NCBI RefSeq assembly: GCF_963082655.1
Contig: NC_081552.1
Location: forward strand, 93,657,582-93,721,581
DNA: 64,000 nucleotides
Source: Stomoxys calcitrans
Lineage: Eukaryota; Arthropoda; Insecta; Diptera; Muscidae
Direction of reading: 5' to 3'
This document shows positions 1 through 11,095 of the stretch, in pieces. Made by a program: the position numbers and the translations under genes. The first letter of the stretch is position 1. The number at the start of each line of letters is the position of its first letter. The notes below the pieces were generated by a model. It ran no database searches, was not told the DNA's origin, and saw only the letters and a program-made list of their open reading frames with translations.

Positions 1-4
1 TTTA

Positions 5-231
5 TTGGGTTGCCCAAAAAGTAATTGCGGATTTTCATATAGTCGGCGTTGACAAATTTTTTCACAGCTTGTGACTCTGTAATTGCATTCTTTCTTCTGG
101 CAGTTATCAGCTGTAACTTTTAGCTTGCTTTAGAAAAAAAGTGCAAAAAAAAGTATATTTGATTATAGTTCATTCTAAGTTTTATTAAAAATGCATTTAC
201 TTTCTTTTAAAAAATCCGCAATTACTTTTGG
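5..231 (+). mobile_element. mariner-derived MITE (internally deleted)
   Basis: The element begins with TTGGGTTGCCCAAAAAG after a TA dinucleotide at 3-4. About 150 bp match the left end of the transposase-bearing mariner at 20153-21032, and then the sequence jumps to that element's right-end block (from about 150 onward). All coding sequence is missing. The right terminal repeat is cut off after ATTACTTTTGG, so the outermost bases are lost. It is a non-autonomous derivative of the mariner in this window. Confidence 0.85.
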
Positions 232-263
232 ATATGACATGGATATTTGTTTACTCGGGAAGA

Positions 264-333
264 CAAAATTTCAATGAAATTATTTCTACAATTTTTTTGA
301 AATAATTGTAGAAGTAATTTCATTGAAATTTTG
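264..333. repeat. 30-bp hairpin in AT-rich DNA
   Basis: A 30-nt arm (264-293) and its reverse complement (304-333) differ at one base and are separated by 10 bases. The arm contains the TTTCAATGAAATT motif that recurs in the AT-rich spacers of this window. The rest of 241-800 is AT-rich and shows no gene. Confidence 0.7.
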
Positions 334-800
334 TATTTTGAGAAAATTTAATTTTATTCAGTGTTCGGAAAAAAATACATTACAATTTTGGGCACAGAAC
401 AAATTTCATTACTTTAAACATTTCCATTATAATTTTGTCCTAAGAAAAAATTCATTAAAATTTTGAAAAATTCTCTAAAGGAAAAATTTGGTCTATGGCC
501 GGGCTATGTCGTCATTATTTTTTTTAAAGCCAACATTTTAATGAAAATTTCTATAAACTTCTGTGATTTTATTGTTGACCTTTGGAATTTTATAACTTCG
601 TCTTCTTGGTTTGGCTCGAGGTCATCGAACAATTTACAAAAACATGTGTTGGTGTTTTATTTAATTGTTTTATTTGTAATTTTTACCAATATTTCGACCA
701 CCGCCGGTGATCTTCATCAGGGTTTTAACTATAAATTTAACAAACAAGTAATTTTACAAAAAATTAAAAACATTTATACATTTGAAAATAATTACATTTT

Positions 801-2002
801 GATATAGCTTCCATATAAACCGATCCTGGGTCTTGACTTCTTGAGCCTCTAGAGTGCGCAATTCTGGTCCGATTGGGATGAAATTTTGCACGACGTGTTT
901 TGTTATAATATACAACAACTGTGCCAAGTATGGTTTAAATCGGTTCATAACCTGATATAGCTGCCACATAAACCGATCTCGGGTCTTGACTTCTTAAGCC
1001 TTTAGAGTGCGCAATTCTTATCCGATTGGAACGAAATTTCGCACTAGTATTTTGTTGTGATATCCAACAACTGTGCCAAGTATGGTTCAAATCGGTTCAT
1101 AACCTGATATAGCTGCCATATAAACCGATCTCGGGTCTTGATTTCTTGAGCCTCTAGAGTGCGGAATTCTTATCCGATTGGAATGAAATTTTGCACGACG
1201 TGTTTTGTTATAATATACAACAACTGTGCCAAGTATGGTTTAAATCGGTTCATAACCTGATATAGCTGCCACATAAACCGATCTCGGGTCTTGACTTCTT
1301 GAGCCTTTAGAGTGCGCAATTCTTATCCGATTGGAACGAAATTTCGCACTAGTATTTTGTTATGATATCCAACAACTGTGCCAAGTATGGTTTAAATCGG
1401 TTCATAACCTGATATAGCTGTCATATAAACAGATCTGGGGACTTGACTTCTTGAGCTTCTAGAGGGCGCAATTCCTATCCGATTTGGCTGAAATTCGGCA
1501 AGACGTCTTTTATTGTTACTTTCAACAACTATATCAAATAAGGTTGAAATCGGTTCATAACCCGATATATCTGCCATATAAATCGATCTGGGATCTTGAC
1601 TTCTTGAGCCTCTAGAGGTCGCAATTATTATCCGATTTGCCTGAAATTTTGTACGACGGATTCTCTCATGACCATCAACATACGTGTTTATTATGGTCTG
1701 AATCGGTCTATAGCCCGATACAGCTCCCATATAAATCGAACTCTCTATTTTACTTCTTGAGCCCCCAAAGGGCGCAATTCTTATTCGAATTGGCTGACGT
1801 TTTACACAGGTCTCCAACATATAATTTAATTGTGGTCCAAACCGGACCATATCTTGATATCGCTCTAATAGCAGAGCAAATCTTTTCTTATATCATTTTT
1901 TTGCCTAAGAAGAGATGCCGGGAAAATAACTCGACAAATGCGATCCGTGGTGGAGGGTATATAAGATTCGGCCCGGCCGAACTTAGCACGCTTTTACTTG
2001 TT
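801..2002 (-). mobile_element. Family A DINE-like element, one end truncated, 7 tandem 153-bp units
   Basis: Seven units recur with anchors (TAAACCGATC and variants) at 816, 969, 1121, 1274, 1426, 1579 and 1732, a period of 152-153 bp. The element ends with GGTGGAGGGTAT, the palindrome TTCGGCCCGGCCGAA and CTTAGCACGCTTTTACTTGTT, as other copies here do. The opposite end (TATACCCTCCACCAT) is missing. The reverse strand is open across about three units because 153 is 3 x 51, but this is repeat DNA and not a gene. Confidence 0.85.
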
Positions 2003-2034
2003 GTCTTTTTTTTGTACTAAATTCCTGTAAATTT

Positions 2035-2640
2035 GAGCACAATTGTCTGTGACTTTTTATTAAAGTTCATACGTTTGTTTGTAGGGGTATCAATAATATT
2101 TAACATTTCTAATGTAAATCGTCTTTTCTGATTGGATTCTTGTGCTAGTATGTCTACGTCTTTAAAATTTGGTGTATGCCCTGTTAAAGTGCAATGTGCT
2201 GCAAGTGCAGGTTTTTTGTTCTAAAGGTTTGTCTTTCATTGGCTGGTCAGATTGTGAGATGATAATCTTGTTTTTAATTTAGTTTGGTTGTTCGTACATA
2301 TGTCCTTTGACATATACTAGTTTCATCCCCATTACATTTAATCTTATAAACTACATTTGATTTGTCCTTCTTTTTCGTCCTTGATTTAGTACTGCTGAAT
2401 ATACTGTTTAGTGTGTTGTGCCTTTTTAAAGCAAGCTGGTATTTTTCTCTGTTCTATATATTGGAATTGGTAAACCTTTCTGAAAACCCTGTCGTTTCCT
2501 TGAAGATTTTTGGTGTTGGTTCAATTTCGGTGTCCGCTGTTCTATTCTTGGCGAATTTTATTAGGTCCTTAATAGCTTTGCTTGGGAAGTCATTTAATCG
2601 AAGTATTTGTTTCTATAAACACAATATTACAGACATTTTT
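2035..2640 (-). pseudogene. Penelope-like element, C-terminal part with GIY-YIG start
   Basis: The reverse strand gives a linker reading like LNDFPSKAIKDLIKFAKNR, then DKSNVVYKIKCNG and TYVRTTK. This matches the post-RT linker and the start of the GIY-YIG endonuclease of Penelope-like retroelements. The rest is broken by stops and frame changes. No RT domain is seen. The family-A copy at 801-2002 abuts it. It is related to the Penelope pieces at 9.6-10.6 kb and 52.7 kb. Confidence 0.65.
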
Positions 2641-3690
2641 TCAGAAGAAAATATTTTAATGCAATTTGCTCTAAAGACAAAATTTCAATGAAATTTTCTC
2701 TTAAAGGCTGGTTCTATGTTCGTTTTTCACCGTTGAAACCCTATTTTTTGGCGATTCCTTTTTCGAAACACTACACAAATTGGAATGATAAGATAGCAAT
2801 TTTATTAAAATTTCACCATATTTTTCATCGAGTTTTTTTACTTTAATATTTATTATCTAAAAAATATCTCAAAAAGCGAACATAATACCTTTCTTAAGAC
2901 TAAATTTCAGTGTAAATTTCTCTGTAGAAGGAGAAAAAAATTTTTTGCAAAGACAAATTTTGAAAAAAAAAAATTTTACTAAAGGCAATATTTAAAAAAA
3001 AAGTAAAGCTAACTTTTACTAAAATTTGTAATTAAGACAAAATTTCATTAAAATTTTTAAAGATCAATTTTCCATAATTTCTTTTTTTTAAACAAAATCA
3101 AAATTTCAAACAAGTGCACCAAAAATAAAATTTTTCTAAAGACAAAGTTTAAAAAAAAAATTTGACTGTAACAAAACTTCAATGAAAGTACTTTTAAAGA
3201 CAGAATTTCAATGAAGTTATCTGCGAAGAAAAGATTCGGCCCAGGCGGCCCCTTAAAGTTATAGTGGAATGTCATAAAGACAAGATTTTAATGAAACATT
3301 TACCGAAAAAATTTGAATGCCATTCTTTTTCAAAATAAGTTTTAAGGAAATTTTTTTGAAAGGCAAAATCTCAATGAAATCCTATATAACTTAAATTAAA
3401 TTTTTCTGTGAAAAATCCTCTAAAGATAAAATTTGGCCCGGTCCATCTCAAAATTATTTTATTAAAAAAGAAAAAGCAACATTGCTTCTGCTTGAGCCCC
3501 CTCAACATTATCTTTCCAACGGCAACATTTCATAACAATTTTTTTTTTATTTTATCTTTAGAAAACTTATGATAAAGCTTTAATAAACTGATTTGAAGAC
3601 AAAGTTTCTATAAAAATTTTCCTAAATATAATATTTTAAAGAAATTGGTTTTAAAAACACTAATTTGATGAAATTTTTCAAAAAATATAA
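2641..3690. repeat. Low-complexity AT-rich tract with TTTCAATGAAATT motif
   Basis: Variants of AAAGACAAAATTTCAATGAAATTTTT recur irregularly every 30-60 bases on both strands. Similar DNA occurs at 241-480, 45540-45640 and 52900-53260. No gene is supported. Confidence 0.6.
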
Positions 3691-3846
3691 TTTTGGTATG
3701 TTCGTATATTCCTCTTAGATCCCATTTACTCTCTATCATTGTAATAACTAACGCGATCAGTATGCTTCACATGGTATCCTTTTTTCCAAGCATATCGATC
3801 GCGTAAGTCCTTACAATGATTGGAGGAATATACAAAAATACCAAAA
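3691..3846. mobile_element. Small hairpin MITE
   Basis: TTTTGGTAT with GTATATTCCTC at the left is mirrored by GAGGAATATAC and ATACCAAAA at the right. Internal blocks (TCATTGTAA, CGCGAT, AGTATGCTT) are also mirrored imperfectly. The whole sequence folds into a stem of about 65 bp with bulges. It is non-coding and its superfamily is not assigned. Confidence 0.6.
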
Positions 3847-3889
3847 GACATTTTCAAAAAAATCTTCCCTTTTTGAATCAAGGACGCCG

Positions 3890-5944
3890 CACAGTGGGCC
3901 AAATGGCAAAAAAATTGGAAATAAGTCTACAACTTTTTATCTGTTGATTTTAGCCATACAAAATGTTCTAGACATTTGTAGAGGAGGACATAGGCTTTCA
4001 GAAAAGTGCTGTTGTTGGTCCATATCTTTAATACAGGGTGAGCTACAGGGTGTCAAAGTTGACCACTTTTGACTTCTCCAAGCTTCTGGGGGCCATAACT
4101 TTTGATCTACTCAACCGATTTACATGATTTAGGACTCTAGAGAAAGAGCTTGACAAGATCTAAAAAACTTATGCATAAAGTACCATGCCATCGTGTACTG
4201 TTAAGGAGTTATGAATTGTTTAATTTTAAAATATGAAAATTTGGCCTTGGTTTTTTTCAGTGTTTTTTAAATAACTCCGTCAATTTTAAAGCTATAAACT
4301 TCATACTTCACACAAATTATGCCAGCATATGTGTGCATAAAATACAAAAGGAATCACGTGAATATCTTTGGCGGTTTAAAAATGGCATCGTTTTCAATAT
4401 GAAAAATATTTTTTTTGTCAAAAAATTGCAAAATTTTTCAAAAAAGATACTCCCATTTCCTTTAAGTTTTCGCAAACTTTGGCCATCAAAGCATTATCAT
4501 TTCTTTCCATTTTCACAAAGTCGAGGTATTAAGAAAAGTTTTAAGTGCTAATTTGGCTAATTTCGATATCAAACAACACCGTTATCTTAAGACCAAAATG
4601 GCCAATTTTTTTACTAAACTTCAAAAGTTTCTCACTGGAAAAAAAGTTCCACGGGGATTTTTTCGCTTTTTTTGAACTTAAATGAAAGCTTAAAATGTTC
4701 CCAACATTTTAAGGTATGTCTCGCCATATCCTAGCCATAAATGAGATCGTAGCGATCAAAATACTGAAAAAAGTCAATTTTCAAGTAGTGCTATATTCAT
4801 TGCTAAAAAACAAGTATTACGTCACATTTTATTGCAAAGATGTTAAATAAACTTTTATTTGGTAACACTTCTTCTACAAAACACAAAAAGAATCATGGAA
4901 ATATCTCTATTCTATTCCATTTTATGGAACCGGCAATAAAAAAGTCAATTTTTCAAAAAAGTCGAATTTCCCAAATTTTGTTTTTGTTGTCCTAATTGCA
5001 CATGACACACTATAGCCATATTTACGCAACATACCTTATCGTAAAGGAAATTTTCATACCTTTCCAACGATGTATAAAACATTTCTCAACTCGGATTCTA
5101 TCTACTCTAAAATTCATTTACACTTCATTAAACTCTATATAAAAATGTCTATTTGTGAAATGGAACCTTATATGGGGCCTACACTAAAACATTGATAGAT
5201 TTGCCCAGGGTTTACAATACAAATGTGTTAGAATAAAAAAAGGTCTCCTGCCAAAGTTTAAAAAAATTGGAATAAAAATATGTGTTTTAGAGCGAAAACA
5301 CTTCGCATCGGCGTGCGTTTATATGTATATTAGCTACTCCCAAAATAAAAAAGCATTTTAGTTTTGTATTATTTGATTTTATTCTCTACCAAATAATCTA
5401 AGGTATCAAAATTTAAAAGCTCTTTAATTTGAATGGCATCGGGATCGTCCTTATCTATATCGTCACATATTTTTGGTAGCCATTTAGTTCTGATGCTGTA
5501 TAGTACCGGATCAGACGATAACAATAAATATTGAAGTAAATCATAATTTTGGTTAAATTTGGTGCTCTTTCGGGTATTGAAAAGCCGGAACTGTTTAACA
5601 TCTCTATTACGGGATTCCTGAGCTTCTTCTGTAAGTTCTCCTAACGGAAGTATGTTGTATTCCACAATTTCCTTGCCATGATGTAAGACTTTATGTACTG
5701 TCGGTGTTAAAGCTTTCCACGAATATAAATCAGATAAAATGTTTTTTGTGTCATTACTATAAGCTTCAAATTTGGTTGAATTTATCATCTTTTTGCTATT
5801 GATTACAGCCAAAATCACTTTGAATCGTCTTAGCAAGTGTTCATCAAGACCGGTTATTTTAGATGTCGATACGGGGTCCTCAAAAAACCGCCTTGCCGAG
5901 TTGCCATCATTTGTGCTTCCGTATCCGTAAAGAGGTTTATCTAT
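3890..5944 (+). repeat. Transib fold-back, left arm (2055 bp)
   Basis: This arm is the reverse complement of 6230-8281. The one difference I found by eye is a 3-base indel near 4014 (CAGAAAAGTG against CAGAGTG), which accounts exactly for 2055 against 2052 bp. It holds about 1.47 kb of non-coding sequence and then the 3' part of the transposase gene, read on the reverse strand. The 72-codon frame at 4333-4551 is repeated exactly at 7623-7841 and looks non-coding. Confidence 0.9.
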
Positions 5945-6226
5945 TATAAGTCCCTTTTGTTTAAACTCCAACTGGATTCGATTCTTCTCTTCCTGCCTCA
6001 TTTTGTGAAGATCTTGGTTGTTTCTAGCAGAGACATCGCGGTTTCCAGGGCTAGTCCGATATTTAAGGTCATACGATAAATGCAAACAATACTCCATGAA
6101 TCGAATTCTACAGTGCAGGGGCGAAATACCGAAATTGAGCGCATTTTCGTTTACTAAATTTTCATCAGACTTGTCCTCGAATTGCCCATTCTTCTTGCCA
6201 CAAATATTGCATCTCCAATTGGACAT
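5369..6226 (-). pseudogene. Transib transposase, C-terminal part (285 codons)
   Basis: The reverse-strand reading begins MSNWRCNICGKK, a C-x2-C pair, in the unique centre. It continues through GISPLHCRIRFMEYCLHLSY, GYGSTNDGNSARRFFEDP, TPTVHKVLHHG and LGELTEEAQESRNRD to a stop at 5369. These blocks match the C-terminal half of Transib transposases. Full proteins have roughly 500 or more residues, so the N-terminal half, including at least the first catalytic Asp, is absent. The frame stays open upstream to 6337, but those codons are antisense of the right arm and not true transposase. The protein should not be active alone. Confidence 0.85.
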
Positions 6227-6229
6227 AAC

Positions 6230-8281
6230 ATAGATAAACCTCTTTACGGATACGGAAGCACAAATGATGGCAACTCGGCAAGGCGGTTTTTTGAGGACCC
6301 CGTATCGACATCTAAAATAACCGGTCTTGATGAACACTTGCTAAGACGATTCAAAGTGATTTTGGCTGTAATCAATAGCAAAAAGATGATAAATTCAACC
6401 AAATTTGAAGCTTATAGTAATGACACAAAAAACATTTTATCTGATTTATATTCGTGGAAAGCTTTAACACCGACAGTACATAAAGTCTTACATCATGGCA
6501 AGGAAATTGTGGAATACAACATACTTCCGTTAGGAGAACTTACAGAAGAAGCTCAGGAATCCCGTAATAGAGATGTTAAACAGTTCCGGCTTTTCAATAC
6601 CCGAAAGAGCACCAAATTTAACCAAAATTATGATTTACTTCAATATTTATTGTTATCGTCTGATCCGGTACTATACAGCATCAGAACTAAATGGCTACCA
6701 AAAATATGTGACGATATAGATAAGGACGATCCCGATGCCATTCAAATTAAAGAGCTTTTAAATTTTGATACCTTAGATTATTTGGTAGAGAATAAAATCA
6801 AATAATACAAAACTAAAATGCTTTTTTATTTTGGGAGTAGCTAATATACATATAAACGCACGCCGATGCGAAGTGTTTTCGCTCTAAAACACATATTTTT
6901 ATTCCAATTTTTTTAAACTTTGGCAGGAGACCTTTTTTTATTCTAACACATTTGTATTGTAAACCCTGGGCAAATCTATCAATGTTTTAGTGTAGGCCCC
7001 ATATAAGGTTCCATTTCACAAATAGACATTTTTATATAGAGTTTAATGAAGTGTAAATGAATTTTAGAGTAGATAGAATCCGAGTTGAGAAATGTTTTAT
7101 ACATCGTTGGAAAGGTATGAAAATTTCCTTTACGATAAGGTATGTTGCGTAAATATGGCTATAGTGTGTCATGTGCAATTAGGACAACAAAAACAAAATT
7201 TGGGAAATTCGACTTTTTTGAAAAATTGACTTTTTTATTGCCGGTTCCATAAAATGGAATAGAATAGAGATATTTCCATGATTCTTTTTGTGTTTTGTAG
7301 AAGAAGTGTTACCAAATAAAAGTTTATTTAACATCTTTGCAATAAAATGTGACGTAATACTTGTTTTTTAGCAATGAATATAGCACTACTTGAAAATTGA
7401 CTTTTTTCAGTATTTTGATCGCTACGATCTCATTTATGGCTAGGATATGGCGAGACATACCTTAAAATGTTGGGAACATTTTAAGCTTTCATTTAAGTTC
7501 AAAAAAAGCGAAAAAATCCCCGTGGAACTTTTTTTCCAGTGAGAAACTTTTGAAGTTTAGTAAAAAAATTGGCCATTTTGGTCTTAAGATAACGGTGTTG
7601 TTTGATATCGAAATTAGCCAAATTAGCACTTAAAACTTTTCTTAATACCTCGACTTTGTGAAAATGGAAAGAAATGATAATGCTTTGATGGCCAAAGTTT
7701 GCGAAAACTTAAAGGAAATGGGAGTATCTTTTTTGAAAAATTTTGCAATTTTTTGACAAAAAAAATATTTTTCATATTGAAAACGATGCCATTTTTAAAC
7801 CGCCAAAGATATTCACGTGATTCCTTTTGTATTTTATGCACACATATGCTGGCATAATTTGTGTGAAGTATGAAGTTTATAGCTTTAAAATTGACGGAGT
7901 TATTTAAAAAACACTGAAAAAAACCAAGGCCAAATTTTCATATTTTAAAATTAAACAATTCATAACTCCTTAACAGTACACGATGGCATGGTACTTTATG
8001 CATAAGTTTTTTAGATCTTGTCAAGCTCTTTCTCTAGAGTCCTAAATCATGTAAATCGGTTGAGTAGATCAAAAGTTATGGCCCCCAGAAGCTTGGAGAA
8101 GTCAAAAGTGGTCAACTTTGACACCCTGTAGCTCACCCTGTATTAAAGATATGGACCAACAACAGCACTCTGAAAGCCTATGTCCTCCTCTACAAATGTC
8201 TAGAACATTTTGTATGGCTAAAATCAACAGATAAAAAGTTGTAGACTTATTTCCAATTTTTTTGCCATTTGGCCCACTGTG
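6230..8281 (-). repeat. Transib fold-back, right arm (2052 bp)
   Basis: This is the mirror of 3890-5944. It ends GGCCCACTGTG, followed by CGCCG and host DNA. The near-perfect identity of the arms implies recent formation or recent gene conversion. Confidence 0.9.
6233..6805 (+). pseudogene. Inverted duplicate of the Transib transposase C-terminus
   Basis: Codons from DKPLYGYGSTNDGN to the terminal VENKIK and stop are identical in translation to the end of the reverse-strand copy at 5369-5941. The duplicate starts abruptly at the arm boundary (about 6230) with no start codon of its own. It is part of the right arm. Confidence 0.88.
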
Positions 8282-8322
8282 CGCCGGTACTTTAGATATG
8301 AGAATAAGATATATAGACAACA

Positions 8323-9552
8323 AGCTGACCCGGGCCCGCTCCGCTGCGCCTTCTTTTACTTTATATGGAACAAAAGTTTCCTTGGAATATTTATTTTCAA
8401 CAGTTAAAAATTTTTTAGTGAAATACTAACTAACAGTTTAACAATATAAGTGCCTTTATCTGAATCCCATATGATCTTCATTGGTCTACGAATTTATGTT
8501 TAGATGTAAGGTGTACTCCCAGATACTTGGCCCTGAAAAAATATCAGCATCGTGCTCTTCTCTCAAATACCATTTATTTAAACCCCATATTGCCATTGGC
8601 TTAGGAGGAGTTTACAGGATGCGGCGTCCCCCAAACACATGGCCCCAAAATAGGTTATCAAATTAGTTTTCTAATCTCAAATACCTTTCATTTGAGCCAC
8701 ATATTGGGATGGCCGAAAAATTTTTTTTCCTTTTGGGGTGTTTTGGGAAAGTGGTGAAGCCCTAAATACATGGTCCTACATTTGGATATCAAATTCGTAT
8801 TCTACTCCCAAATACCTTTATTTGAGCCCCTTTTTTTGGGGAGAGGCGGCCCCCAAACACTTGGTCTCATATTTGGATATCAGATTCTAATTCTGCACTC
8901 ACCTTTTATTTAAGCCCCATATTCCCATAGTCAGTAAATAAGTCCTGTTTGGGGGGTGTTTTGGGGAAGGGGTGGACCCCCAGAAACGTGGTCCCACATT
9001 TGGATATCAGATTTATATTCTACTAGCAAATACCTTTCATTTGAGTCCCATATTGCCATGGTCAGTAAATATGTCCGATATAGGGGTGTTTTGGTGGTTG
9101 GGATGGTCCCCATAGTACTGGGTTCGACAATTAGATATCAGATACGTTTTTTTATCCTAAATACCTTTTATTTGAGTCCCATATTGTCGTGATTGGTCTA
9201 AATATATGTTTGGTAGGTTTTAGGGTGGGGCGGCCCCCCTAGGTACCACATCCGAAAATTGGACATAAAATTTTTATTTTTAGGGTACTATATGAGAGCA
9301 CACAAAATTTCGCTTAAATCGCACCACCCATCTACTAGATCTGGCGTTTCTGAAAATTAGGGTAAGGGGGAGAGTCCGCCCCCTTCAGATATCAAAAAAT
9401 GTAGTACCCTATTTTCACCACGGGATCATTATGCACCATCTGTGAAAATTTGAAGAAAATCGGTTCAGCCGTTTCTGAGTCTATAAGGAACACACAAACA
9501 TACAAACAAACAAACCTACAAACAAACAAAAATTGATTTTTATATATAAGAT
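8323..9552 (+). mobile_element. Family B element, tandem-repeat type
   Basis: It starts AGCTGACCCGGGCCCGCTCC and ends with an ACAAACAA-rich tract and TTTTTATATATAAGAT. The middle is made of diverged units of about 130 bp carrying TTTGAGTCCCATATTG, GGGGTGTTTTGGGG and ATTTGGATATCAGAT, for example anchors at 8878, 9007 and 9138. Short open frames across it are repeat artefacts. A shared tail box (AATCGGTTCAGCCGTTTCTG) precedes the end. I cannot assign a superfamily. Confidence 0.75.
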
Positions 9553-10012
9553 GTAAAGGCATGCCTATGGGGTTTACGGCTTCTCCGGTCATAACAGATA
9601 TAATTATGGAGGAACTCTTGGATGATGCTATAAGTGAAACCCAAAATTTTGACGAAATATGCCGATGACATATTTGCAATCATCAAAAGAACCGAGTAAG
9701 AGAATACACTGGCAATATTGAACTCGTATAACAGTCAAATCAAGTTTATAAAGGAATTGGATACGGCTCGGGAGACTGATTAATTTCCACTCTAAGCATC
9801 CCAGAAAGACAATTATTATCACGGCAACAAGCGACAAGGAATTTCACACGGTTAACAAAGATAGGAAAAGAAGTATTTTAAAATTTAACGATTTTCCGCC
9901 CAAGGCTACAAACAATTTACTGAAGCGCGCAAAGAAACAGCGGAAACTCAATCAAAGAAATACTACAAGTTATATACCAGGGCTGTCGGAAAGGTTTCTA
10001 GGATCGGACTTG
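9553..10012 (+). pseudogene. Penelope-like retroelement, RT domain fragment
   Basis: Forward frames read GMPMGFTASPVITDIIMEEL, then KYADDIFAIIKRTE with the YADD catalytic pair, then ILNSYNSQIKFIKELDTARE. These are RT blocks of Penelope-like elements. Frameshifts and stops separate them, for example between the first block and YADD. The N-terminal RT is missing. A SINE (10013-10287) interrupts the element, and the endonuclease part resumes beyond it. Confidence 0.8.
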
Positions 10013-10287
10013 CAAAATTGCAATTTAAGCCCTTGAACATTCCACTAAGAAACAGGGGCTAACTTCTCACTTATCAATGAGTGCAGCCCGATTAAATTTT
10101 AAACCGAACGGCGTGCCGCAGTGCGACACCTCTTTGGAGAGAAGTTTTACATAACATAGTACCTCACAAATGTTGCCACCATAAGGAAGGGAAGACCACC
10201 GCCTAAATTTTTTTCTGATGTTCTCGCCAGGATTCGAACCCAGGCGTTCAGCGGACATGCTAACCTCTGCTCCACGGTGGCCTCCAA
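10013..10287 (-). mobile_element. tRNA-derived SINE inserted in the Penelope element
   Basis: On the reverse strand the head reads GGAGGCCACCGTGGAGCAGAG (box-A-like) and then GGGTTCGAATCCTGGCGAG (box B), followed by a non-tRNA body. It is flanked by the 11-bp duplication GATCGGACTTG at 10002-10012 and 10288-10298, which fixes the ends. Related copies are at 26050-26371 and 41123-41200. It is not a functional tRNA gene. Confidence 0.85.
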
Positions 10288-10298
10288 GATCGGACTTG

Positions 10299-10860
10299 TA
10301 CAACTAGGAAAAAGTGTCAATTGCACACAAAACAATCAACTTAACTAACCAACTATTATATTTCGTATGACGTTGTCACTACTGGATCCAAATTAAAAAT
10401 TATGATGTCGTCACACAAATCGGATATTAAGGCAAGGAACAAACCCATGAAGCAAAACCACTGTGCAAGAACTGGGCATACCCCCAACTTTGACAAAGTA
10501 GAGATACTGGCAGAAGAGAGTAACTACTACCGACGCTTAATGTTAGAATTGCTCCATATTATAGATGTCCCTGCAGAGAGAAGACTCAAATATAAGAGAC
10601 TCACACAAATACTCTAAGATGTACAGACACACCCTAAAGAAACACGGGCGGGAAAAAAGGACTAGTAGACAGAAAACCATCAAAAGAGAAAGTCGATTCA
10701 TTTTCACAAGTTCAACAATTTTAATGTAATTAGAAAATTATTTCAAAATTTGTGTTAATTCTTTATAATTATAATTAAGGCAAACAGATCACCAGAAGAT
10801 GATTGACGATGTCAATCGAAATATCGAGATATAATAAACAAAGTTTAAAATTTCAAGCAT
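10299..10860 (+). pseudogene. Penelope-like element, GIY-YIG C-terminus and 3' UTR
   Basis: The open frame 10402-10617 reads SSHKSDIKARNKPMKQNHCA, TGHTPNFDKVEILAEESNYY and RRLMLELLHIID, the C-terminal GIY-YIG region of Penelope proteins. The N-terminal YIG motif is degraded. The sequence after the stop contains a segment at about 10790-10835 (CAGAAGATGATTGACGATGTC) typical of Penelope 3' ends. This is the continuation of 9553-10012 after the SINE. Confidence 0.8.
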
Positions 10861-11095
10861 TTTTGCGTCTATTAATTACGGAACTGTAGCCCAACCAACT
10901 GGAAAATTAATGTATTTTTTTCAAATGCAACTAAAAATAATATTTGCTTTATGTTTTCAGTTTGTGTGCGTAGTATTTTATGGAAATAAATGGCATTTAA
11001 AACCGATTGCCGAAATAGGGACAATATTGGAAATTATTTTACCAATTTGAAACGAATTAAAACAAGCAGAAAATATAATTTTTTATAATACTTAC
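10861..11095. other. AT-rich spacer, nothing recognised
   Basis: No coding frame, RNA gene or repeat boundary is visible. Confidence 0.5.

Larger units (their letters stand above)
3890..8281. mobile_element. Transib-superfamily transposon in giant fold-back form
   Basis: This element is 4.39 kb. Both ends read CACAGTGGGCCAAATGG inwards and both are flanked by CGCCG (3885-3889 and 8282-8286). CACAGTG ends with a 5-bp GC-rich CGNCG-type duplication are the Transib signature. The protein encoded inside resembles Transib transposase, the relative of RAG1. The element is two inverted arms (3890-5944 and 6230-8281) around a 285-bp unique centre. An ordinary Transib has short terminal repeats and a single ORF. 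Here the 5' half appears to have been replaced by an inverted copy of the 3' half. Confidence 0.88.

Noticed and set aside
463..807. 114-codon forward ORF
   Set aside because: AT-rich, with Phe/Ile/Asn-dominated composition, no motif, and running into a repeat element.
1392..1850. 152-codon reverse-strand gene
   Set aside because: It is the 153-bp repeat of family A read in frame. Similar frames occur in every copy.
4333..4551. 72-codon protein encoded twice (also 7623-7841)
   Set aside because: The exact repetition is due to the Transib inverted arms. The peptide is low-complexity and lies in the non-coding part of the element.
5369..6337. Intact 322-codon Transib gene
   Set aside because: The first 37 codons are antisense of the right arm. 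Only 285 codons are real transposase and the N-terminal half is absent.
3890..8281. Two independent Transib insertions in opposite directions
   Set aside because: Only one pair of CGCCG duplications exists, at the outer ends, and the inner junctions cut into the coding sequence.
10195..10287. tRNA gene on the reverse strand
   Set aside because: Boxes A and B are present, but the acceptor and anticodon stems do not form, a non-tRNA body follows, and three copies occur. It is a SINE head.
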